A DNA stretch of 49,682 nucleotides from contig CANIUQ010000011.1 in assembly GCA_947470855.1 (NCBI GenBank), forward strand, positions 1 to 49,682. Direction: 5' to 3'. Of this stretch, positions 44,209 to 49,682 are shown piece by piece; within the stretch, counting starts at the first letter, position 1, and the number at the start of each line of letters is the position of its first letter. The translations under genes were made by a program, and so were the position numbers. The notes under the pieces are model-generated. The model saw only the letters and a list, made by a program, of their open reading frames with translations, was not told where the DNA came from and did no database searches. Source of the DNA: Opitutia bacterium. Lineage in GTDB: Bacteria; Verrucomicrobiota; Verrucomicrobiia; Opitutales; UBA953.

Positions 44209-46235
44209 TGACGCTGCTGCAGATTGTGGTTGAGCAATTCGTTTTGTGCCTTGAGTCGGAAAGCTTCCAAGGTAGCGCTGGGCTGCTCTGGGACGGCCAA
44301 TTTCTCGGCGGCGGTTTCCGCATCAATGAATTGATCAAAGCCAGGCCCAGAGGTATCGAGTTCACCCTCGAACATTCCTTGTAATTGGCGCATACGCGTG
44401 GGGTGACGCATCTTGCGTAGAGCTTTGGCTTCAATTTGGCGAATGCGTTCCCGGGTTACTTTGAAGTGACGACCGACTTCTTCGAGTGTTCGCTGCACGC
44501 CGTCGAGTAAACCAAAGCGTAAGATGAGAACTTCTTTTTCGCGTTCGGCGAGAGAGCGAAGAACGAAATCGATTTTTTCTCTTAAGAGTCGGGTCGAGGC
44601 AGTGTCACTGGGGTTTTCAGCCGACTTATCTTCGATGAAGTCGCCCAGGGCTGTGTCCTCACCGTCGCCCACGGGCGACTGCAAGGAAATAGGCTGCTGA
44701 GCCATCTTCATGATTTGTTGCACACGGTCGATGGCCATATTCATCTCGTTCGCGACCTCTTCGGCCGTGGGTTCGTGACCAAGTTCTTGGGTTAATTGTT
44801 TTTGCACCTGCATAACCTTGTTTAAGGTTTCAATCATATGCACAGGGATGCGAATGGTGCGGGCTTGGTCGGCAATCGAACGGGTGATGGCCTGACGAAT
44901 CCACCAGGTGGCGTAAGTGGAGAATTTGTAGCCTCGACGGTATTCAAATTTTTCCACGGCTTTAACTAAGCCCATATTACCTTCTTGAATGAGGTCGGTG
45001 AAGAGGAGACCGCGGTTTTGATATTTTTTCGCAATCGAAATAACCAATCGTAAATTGTGTTCAACCATCTCGGTCTTGGCTTTTTGGGCTTCATCTAAGT
45101 GTTTACGCACCGAGCGAACGATGAGTAAAAGTTCGGAAGGCGAGAGGCGCCAGCGCTGTTCAATTTCTTTAGCACGTGTCGCGGAAATCTCGGGCTTGCG
45201 TGCAAGTTTTGCACGCACATGACCACGCATCACGGGTGTTGGTTCAACGAGATTGCGACAATCTTCGAGATCAGCTTTGAGTTCGGGTAAGTCCAACCAC
45301 TCTTCAAAAAGTTTCATCTTGAAGCAGAACTTACGCAAAATGTCTTTGCAGCCGGTTTTACTAGTGGTTTCGATTTTTTTATAAGCCTCACGCACTTTGA
45401 CTTTCTTCGTACCCTCAGGCTCGTTAAGGTATTTCTGCCAAGCCTTATCGAGAGTCTCTTTAAGCTTCATACACTCCTCTGTCGCCTTCGGTAGCATGCG
45501 ATAGTAGGCGTCGCGGGACTCGACTTTTTTATCGATGACGACTTTGTCGAACCGTTCCTCTTTATTCAGAACTTTAAGGGCTAAATCGAGTTGATAAGGT
45601 AGGGTGAGGTAACAGGAGAAAAGGAATTCCTGGGCACGTAATTCGGTGTCCTCGATTCGTTTGGAGATTTCGACTTCTTGCTCGCGAGTGAGCAGGGGTT
45701 TATGGCCCATCTGCTTGAGATAAACATTGAACGGATCGTAAGGAGCATCCGCTGGCATCGTGCGTGAGGCCTCCTCTTCGGATTCGTCAATTTTCTTTCG
45801 ATAAATTTCTACTTCATCTTCATCGAGTAATTTAATTTCCAAATTATCGAGGATGTTCATGATGTTCTCAATCAACTCGGGGTCCGTAGCGCTATCTGGA
45901 ATAACCTCGTTGATGTTTTGTACTGTCACGTAGCCATTTTTCTTGGAAAGCCCGACCAAGATTTGCACCTTTTCATTAATATCTTTGGAAACAACCGGGT
46001 GATTCGTTGGTTTTTGCTGGCTCGATGAAGGTTTAGCAGTGGGTTTGGCCACAGCGACTGCTTTGGGGGTAGGTGCTAAAGGTTTTTTGGCCTCAGGCTT
46101 GGATGGCTTGGCCACGGCCTTAGACGGAGCTGGCTTGCTGGCTGCTTTGGCTGGCGGAGAAGCCTTCACGACTTTTTTGCTTACTTCGGGGGTCTTTTTA
46201 CCCTGAGGTTTTTTGGATTTTTTGGAGTCAGGCAT
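44205..46235 (-). CDS. rpoD: RNA polymerase primary sigma factor (sigma-70)
   Basis: RpoD directs RNA polymerase to housekeeping promoters. The 676 residues start with a Lys/Ala/Pro-rich tail (about 1-80). Region 1.1 follows (about 84-140), then region 1.2 ([24 protein letters not shown], about 165), a non-conserved region (about 195-390), region 2 ([34 protein letters not shown]), region 3 ([12 protein letters not shown]) and region 4 ([40 protein letters not shown]). A tail of about 50 residues follows region 4. It lies 1 nt after dnaG, the classic macromolecular-synthesis order. Confidence 0.97.
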   Translation of the reverse strand: MPDSKKSKKPQGKKTPEVSKKVVKASPPAKAASKPAPSKAVAKPSKPEAKKPLAPTPKAVAVAKPTAKPSSSQQKPTNHPVVSKDINEKVQILVGLSKKNGYVTVQNINEVIPDSATDPELIENIMNILDNLEIKLLDEDEVEIYRKKIDESEEEASRTMPADAPYDPFNVYLKQMGHKPLLTREQEVEISKRIEDTELRAQEFLFSCYLTLPYQLDLALKVLNKEERFDKVVIDKKVESRDAYYRMLPKATEECMKLKETLDKAWQKYLNEPEGTKKVKVREAYKKIETTSKTGCKDILRKFCFKMKLFEEWLDLPELKADLEDCRNLVEPTPVMRGHVRAKLARKPEISATRAKEIEQRWRLSPSELLLIVRSVRKHLDEAQKAKTEMVEHNLRLVISIAKKYQNRGLLFTDLIQEGNMGLVKAVEKFEYRRGYKFSTYATWWIRQAITRSIADQARTIRIPVHMIETLNKVMQVQKQLTQELGHEPTAEEVANEMNMAIDRVQQIMKMAQQPISLQSPVGDGEDTALGDFIEDKSAENPSDTASTRLLREKIDFVLRSLAEREKEVLILRFGLLDGVQRTLEEVGRHFKVTRERIRQIEAKALRKMRHPTRMRQLQGMFEGELDTSGPGFDQFIDAETAAEKLAVPEQPSATLEAFRLKAQNELLNHNLQQRQ

Positions 46236-46236
46236 T

Positions 46237-48093
46237 TTAGGAAAGGGATGGGGGTGTTGATTGATTTTTTCTCAGCGCAATTTTTTCAGACTGTAGTCGA
46301 TTGATGGTTTCGATTTCTCCGCTCGCACAAGCAGCAATGCTGGCATCGATGCGTCGAATTTGTGTTTGGATGTTTCTTAGATGAAAAGATTTTAGAATGT
46401 GGTTAAGGCTAGCGAGGGTCTCGAGGGGATTATCGGTGGTAGAAGAGGGAAGTGCGGAAAGTCGTGCACACTCTAGTTGTAAATCATCGTCTAAAGTGGG
46501 GATGACTTCTCGCAAACTGGCGAAGTGGCCGTGCTGGGCTTCATTGAGTAGTGCAATGAGCAGAGCGCCTGAGCGGCTGGATCGGGTAATCCATTCCAAA
46601 GGCAGGGTTTGTGAGACCGGAACAAAGTAAGCGTCATGCTTGAACAGAAGCAGTAATAGGTCGTCCTCGAGAGTTGTCAAGCCCCCCCCCTTGACAACAG
46701 GCGTGTCTGAGGGTGTGGGGCGGGTTAGTTGGCTAGCTGGTCTCTTGGCAGCCACCGTGGCCAAATGCCGTTCATAGGCCATGTGCATCTCGCGGATTCC
46801 TATACCAGCGAACCTTGCAGCCTCATTGAGAGCCTCGCGCACGACTTCTTCCGCTCCCGCTTGTTCGACGATGGGAAAGAGTTCCTCTAAAAGAGATAAA
46901 CGTTTGGCTAATGGCATCGCAGACGCTCCCGCTGGGATAATCGATTGCACACAGAATTGCATCGCACTTCGGCATGATTGCAAAAGATTAGGCCACTCGG
47001 CTAAAGTATGTGTCGAAAAATACTCATCAGGGTCTTTGCCGCCAGGTAGGGAAAGGAATCGAATATCCAGACCCTCTTTTAATGCGAGTGGGAGTAGGCG
47101 GAGCGCAGCTTTTTGCCCTGCTGCGTCGGAGTCCAAGAAAACAATCAGTTGTTTCGTGAAGCGTCGACATTGGGCAAGGTGTTCTTCGGTTACAGCTGTG
47201 CCTTGGGCGGCGATGACTCCATGAATGCCGAGGGAATGGCAACGGATTGCATCCAATTGTCCTTCGACTAGAACAAAAGGCTCGTGGTCTTCTCGGTTTA
47301 AACGAGCACGATCCAAATTAAAAATCGTGCGGGATTTTTTGAAAAGTTCCGTTTCTGGAGAGTTAACGTATTTTGCCTCACGCGAGGGGTCGTCCGCGGG
47401 CGTAATATCCAATACCCGTGCGGTAAATGCAATGATACGTCCTTGGATGTCGCGAATGGGGATGACCAATCGTCCGCGAAAACGACAACGCCAGCGTAAC
47501 GGGTCAGGTATACGATCCACTCCAAAAAAGAGTCCAGTTTGCGCAATCGCTTCTTTGGTGAAGTTTTTCTTAAGTAAACCTTGGATGAGTTTGGAATCAT
47601 CGACTGGGGCGAAACCGATTTTAAAATCATCGGCGACCTCCTTGGTAAATTTGCGCTGTTCAGTCCAATACTTCTGAATCCAGTCTCCATGAGCAGGATC
47701 CTCTAAAAAGCAACGGTGCCAGTAATCTGCAACGAGTTCATGGATATCGAGTAGCTGAGTGCGTAAAGAGCGATCCGCCATGGACTCAGTACCTTTTTCA
47801 TATTCAAGTTGGTAACCAAATCGAAGAGCAACACGCTCAATGGCCTCTGGAAAGTCCAGTCCTTCTCGTGCCATAACCAGTTTAAAAATATCGCCTCCTT
47901 GTTGCGTACTAAAGCAGTACCAAAGTCCTGTGGCGGGATTGACTTTAAACGAGGGGCTTTTTTCAGACTTGAATGGGCTGAGTCCCCACCAATCACGCCC
48001 GCGTTGCTTCATCTGGGTGTAGTCACTCGCTAAAGCAACGATATCTGCCCGTTGGCGTAATTCGTCGATGGATCTGCGGGTGATGAGGGCCAC
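46237..48093 (-). CDS. dnaG: DNA primase DnaG with degenerate zinc-ribbon
   Basis: DnaG makes RNA primers for replication. I start it at GTG 48093 ([19 protein letters not shown]); ATG is absent, and a TTG at 48147 is another option. That gives 618 residues. The N-terminal CHC2 domain is recognisable, but its zinc ligands are mostly lost: the Cys-x2-His position reads SPFK (Ser39, Lys42) and the Cys-x2-Cys position reads CFST (Cys60, Thr63). The TOPRIM core is intact: LVEGQLDAI and [16 protein letters not shown]9 tract at about codon 468 lies in the linker before the C-terminal helicase-binding domain. rpoD follows after 1 nt. Confidence 0.95.
   Translation of the reverse strand: MALITRRSIDELRQRADIVALASDYTQMKQRGRDWWGLSPFKSEKSPSFKVNPATGLWYCFSTQQGGDIFKLVMAREGLDFPEAIERVALRFGYQLEYEKGTESMADRSLRTQLLDIHELVADYWHRCFLEDPAHGDWIQKYWTEQRKFTKEVADDFKIGFAPVDDSKLIQGLLKKNFTKEAIAQTGLFFGVDRIPDPLRWRCRFRGRLVIPIRDIQGRIIAFTARVLDITPADDPSREAKYVNSPETELFKKSRTIFNLDRARLNREDHEPFVLVEGQLDAIRCHSLGIHGVIAAQGTAVTEEHLAQCRRFTKQLIVFLDSDAAGQKAALRLLPLALKEGLDIRFLSLPGGKDPDEYFSTHTLAEWPNLLQSCRSAMQFCVQSIIPAGASAMPLAKRLSLLEELFPIVEQAGAEEVVREALNEAARFAGIGIREMHMAYERHLATVAAKRPASQLTRPTPSDTPVVKGGGLTTLEDDLLLLLFKHDAYFVPVSQTLPLEWITRSSRSGALLIALLNEAQHGHFASLREVIPTLDDDLQLECARLSALPSSTTDNPLETLASLNHILKSFHLRNIQTQIRRIDASIAACASGEIETINRLQSEKIALRKNQSTPPSLS
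46673..46698. repeat. 9-bp inverted repeat around a C9/G9 tract inside dnaG
   Basis: GTTGTCAAG (46673-46681) is mirrored by CTTGACAAC (46690-46698), with only C between them. On the coding strand this is a run of nine G residues in the codons for Lys-Gly-Gly-Gly. Homopolymers of this length slip during replication, and a shift here would truncate the primase before its helicase-binding domain. Confidence 0.85.
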
Positions 48094-48094
48094 G

Positions 48095-48120
48095 GTTGTC
48101 AAGGGGTGTGTGTCAAGGGG
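48095..48120. repeat. Tandem TGTCAAGGGG motif at the dnaG start
   Basis: TGTCAAGGGG occurs at 48097-48106 and again at 48111-48120, with a period of 14 bases; the first copy extends to GTTGTCAAGGGG from 48095. The same motif is found inside dnaG on the other strand (46687-46696). It covers the codons just upstream of the chosen GTG. Whether it is regulatory is unknown. Confidence 0.6.
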
Positions 48121-48155
48121 TGGGGAGCAACCGAAAATAATTCCCAATTCATTCA

Positions 48156-48181
48156 GGGAAAATCCCTAGGGAGGACTCCTC
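48156..48181. promoter_or_regulatory. Three chained palindromes upstream of dnaG
   Basis: GGGAAAATCCC (48156-48166; AAA centre), TCCCTAGGGA (48163-48172) and GAGGACTCCTC (48171-48181) overlap end to end. Each is a perfect or near-perfect palindrome. They lie about 65-90 bases upstream of the dnaG GTG, in the likely promoter region of dnaG-rpoD, so operator function is possible. No clear -10 or -35 elements were found there. Confidence 0.45.
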
Positions 48182-48185
48182 ATGG

Positions 48186-48238
48186 GGCCAGACTCTGAAA
48201 AAGACTAAGTTTTTCTCTTTAATCGAGGCAGTCTGGCC
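48186..48238. repeat. Nested inverted repeat between dnaG and trmO
   Basis: GGCCAGACT (48186-48194) and AGTCTGGCC (48230-48238) are perfect 9-bp arms. Inside them GAAAAA (48197-48202) and TTTTTC (48210-48215) form a second stem. The right outer arm lies within the last codons of trmO. The inner stem carries A and T runs and may act as a terminator for trmO on the minus strand. Confidence 0.5.
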
Positions 48239-49028
48239 ATTCGGCTCGAAAAGCCAATTGAGCTTCTTTATCGGGAATCACTGGGCGAAGGGGATCATTT
48301 AAAAACTTAAGGGGAAAGGATGGCTTCAGACGAAGGATGGTGATGGTTTTATTAGAAATCTGAAAGACGGCATACCAAGCCCCGCAGCCGATATCAAAGA
48401 GGTCACCTCTGCGGGCGCGAATACGTCGGGTGCGATGAGGGGAAGGGTCCCGAGATAAGATTTCTTGCAGACGCTCAGAAAAATCAATCGACCATTTTTC
48501 TTGAAGCCACTGCCGCTGTTCCTGAGCCAGCGGGCTGTAGAGAATCTGATAAGTTGGCGGATTTTTTAATGCAGCATCAACTTCATCAATCCAGCCAGCC
48601 TTGGAATCGGGGAAAGAATCATAGGCTGGAATATATGGTTTGATATCAAAAATAGGCGTGCCATCAATTAAGTCGCACGGCCCTAAAATCAGCTGATTCT
48701 TTTTAATCTCTAAAAGTTGAACGGGAGTAATGCTTAGAGGGTTGGGACGATGTGGTGAGCGAGTGGCAAAAACACCGCGTCGTTTGGCGGGTCCACGAGG
48801 AGGAAGAACCTGGGGGCGCCAAGCTTGATTGCGGTGAAACCATCCAATCAGCCAAATTCGATCAAAGCCATCGAGATCGATTAATGCTTTTTGGTAAAGA
48901 TCACCCGAGAGCAGTTCGAGAACATTGGTTTCGGACTGGGATTCATTGGGCTGATGGCGGGCGTTAAATTTTAACGACTTTGCGCATCGCAAATAACCAA
49001 TGGGGCTGATGGTAAGTTTTTCGCTCAA
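48219..49028 (-). CDS. trmO: tRNA (N6-threonylcarbamoyladenosine-37) N6-methyltransferase
   Basis: TrmO (YaeB/TsaA family) methylates t6A37 in some tRNAs. The 269 residues have the family core: LTISPIGYLRCAK, IDLDGFDRIWLIGWFH, GVFATRSPHRPNPLSITPVQLL and DLIDGTPIFDIKPYIPAYD. The C-terminal half adds the substrate domain and ends with IGCGAWYAVF-type segments. E. coli TrmO is about 235 residues. The start is TTG at 49028, since no ATG or GTG is available upstream in frame. It is divergent from trhO. Confidence 0.9.
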   Translation of the reverse strand: MSEKLTISPIGYLRCAKSLKFNARHQPNESQSETNVLELLSGDLYQKALIDLDGFDRIWLIGWFHRNQAWRPQVLPPRGPAKRRGVFATRSPHRPNPLSITPVQLLEIKKNQLILGPCDLIDGTPIFDIKPYIPAYDSFPDSKAGWIDEVDAALKNPPTYQILYSPLAQEQRQWLQEKWSIDFSERLQEILSRDPSPHRTRRIRARRGDLFDIGCGAWYAVFQISNKTITILRLKPSFPLKFLNDPLRPVIPDKEAQLAFRAEWPDCLD

Positions 49029-49113
49029 AACAAAAGTATCTGAAATCTTTTAAGTAAAGGGTGGGGGATGACAAGTGCCTGTTTCTTAATGCTTTCGATA
49101 CGACGACTTGCCT

Positions 49114-49136
49114 AAGCCTTAATCAGGCTTTAAGGC
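49114..49136 (+). repeat. Two mutually exclusive hairpins in the trhO leader
   Basis: AAGCCT (49114-49119) pairs with AGGCTT (49125-49130). GCCTTAA (49116-49122) pairs with TTAAGGC (49130-49136). The two stems share bases and cannot form together. They end 10 bases before the TTG start of trhO, so they could alter access to the start. The overlap may also be chance in a short leader. Confidence 0.4.
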
Positions 49137-49146
49137 TCCTGTTCGC

Positions 49147-49682
49147 TTGAGTTCTATCATCAATCTATCGTGTTATAAGTTTACGCCACTCGACGAACTT
49201 CCGTCGCGCAAGGAAGCACTTTTGCAATTATGTATGAAAGTGGGAGTCAAAGGTACGATTCTTCTAGCCCCCGAGGGGATAAATTTTTTCATCGCAGGGA
49301 CGGCCGCGCAACTGGACGAGGTTTTAACGGAGATTCGTCGCATTCCTGGTTTAGCCGATATTAATCCCAAAGAGAGTCCAAGTAGCGAACAACCATTTAA
49401 GCGGATGTTGGTAAAAATCAAAAAGGAAATCATTGCTTTTGGCATCGAAGGTGTGGATCCAGCTCGCCAGCCTTCGCCTAAAATTACAGCGCAAGAATTG
49501 AAACAATGGTTGGATGAAGGCCGTCCGCTTACTTTGTTGGATACACGTAATGATTACGAGGTGCGCATGGGAACATTTAAAGGAGCGATTCCTGCGCGGG
49601 TGATGCATTTCCGCGATTTTCCTAAGGCGGTGCGTCAACTGCCTGAGACTTTAAAGTCACAGCCCATCGTGATGTTTTGCAC
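49147..49682 (+). CDS. trhO: tRNA uridine(34) hydroxylase, rhodanese domain, C-terminus cut by window edge
   Basis: TrhO (YceA family) hydroxylates U34 of certain tRNAs. The visible 178 codons start at TTG 49147 ([12 protein letters not shown], reading TTG as Met); no ATG lies in frame. Family blocks are [44 protein letters not shown] and the rhodanese part [19 protein letters not shown], and the sequence stops at IVMFC, just before the rest of the rhodanese active loop. Members are usually about 250-350 residues. Two competing hairpins precede it. Confidence 0.92.
   Translation, partial: MSSIINLSCYKFTPLDELPSRKEALLQLCMKVGVKGTILLAPEGINFFIAGTAAQLDEVLTEIRRIPGLADINPKESPSSEQPFKRMLVKIKKEIIAFGIEGVDPARQPSPKITAQELKQWLDEGRPLTLLDTRNDYEVRMGTFKGAIPARVMHFRDFPKAVRQLPETLKSQPIVMFC

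Noticed and set aside
49029-49146. tRNA or other structured RNA between trmO and trhO
   Set aside because: The only structure seen is the pair of short competing hairpins; it does not match a known RNA family.
1-49682. CRISPR arrays, insertion sequences, integrases, toxin-antitoxin or phage defence genes
   Set aside because: None seen: no regularly spaced repeats, transposase-like frames or defence-type domains; base and codon use look even across the window.

Overview
This window most likely comes from a Gram-negative bacterium of the phylum Verrucomicrobiota, perhaps from its Opitutae branch. The evidence is an exosortase, lipobox lipoproteins, a ResB-CcsA fusion, menaquinone and MEP-isoprenoid genes, an adenylate kinase-like protein with a long C-terminal extension, and a Lys/Ala/Pro-rich tail on RpoD. 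The lineage call is inference: no rRNA or ribosomal protein is present to confirm it. Gene density is very high. Many neighbours overlap by 1-26 nt, and no stretch over 300 bases lacks a gene. I see no tRNA, rRNA, CRISPR array, insertion sequence or prophage. Many start codons have no recognisable Shine-Dalgarno sequence and follow pyrimidine-rich leaders. Several starts are TTG or GTG.

Layout. 1-8492 (minus): a tightly packed run of a Yej/Opp-type peptide ABC transporter (two permeases, binding protein, two ATPases), an exosortase and glycogen synthase, cut at the window edge. 8501-15650 (plus): an acyltransferase/acyl-ACP synthetase fusion, glycogen phosphorylase, a secreted protein of unknown function and an adenylate kinase-like protein. 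15722-17036 (minus): superoxide dismutase and tadA. 17135-20325 (plus): infA, cysK and an SOS-type umuDC pair with a GAAC-N4-GTTC operator. 20348-26248 (minus): azoR, then the assimilatory sulfate operon cysI-cysH-cysD-cysNC. It is divergent from cobA, with a perfect palindrome between them. 27079-35768 (minus): menB, a methyltransferase, an HMA-MauE membrane protein, a TIGR01777 epimerase, a LysM lipoprotein, recF, secG, a LolA-like protein, a NIF3 protein, gluQ and a CbiX/SirB chelatase. 35835-36329 (plus): one unknown gene. 36326-42579 (minus): pyrF-ispD, and an operon of lipoprotein, ResB-CcsA, NusG paralog and YhcH. 42661-48093 (minus): ychF, a small lipoprotein, rpoD and dnaG (a macromolecular-synthesis-type cluster). 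Then trmO (minus) and a partial trhO (plus).

How the genes work together. CysK, CysNC, CysD, CysH, CysI, CobA and the CbiX-like chelatase form a nearly complete route from sulfate to cysteine, including the siroheme that CysI needs. The precorrin-2 dehydrogenase step is not visible here. GlgA and GlgP make and break glycogen. tadA, gluQ, trmO, trhO and possibly the YtqB-like methyltransferase are tRNA modification genes.

I found no clear, wholly new multi-gene system. The best leads are a DnaG primase that has lost most of its zinc ligands and carries a G9 tract in its linker, the palindromic operator candidate in the cysI/cobA promoter, the predicted leaderless umuD and azoR transcripts, the specialised NusG in the cytochrome c operon, the exosortase without visible substrates, and the extra periplasmic segments in both Yej permeases.
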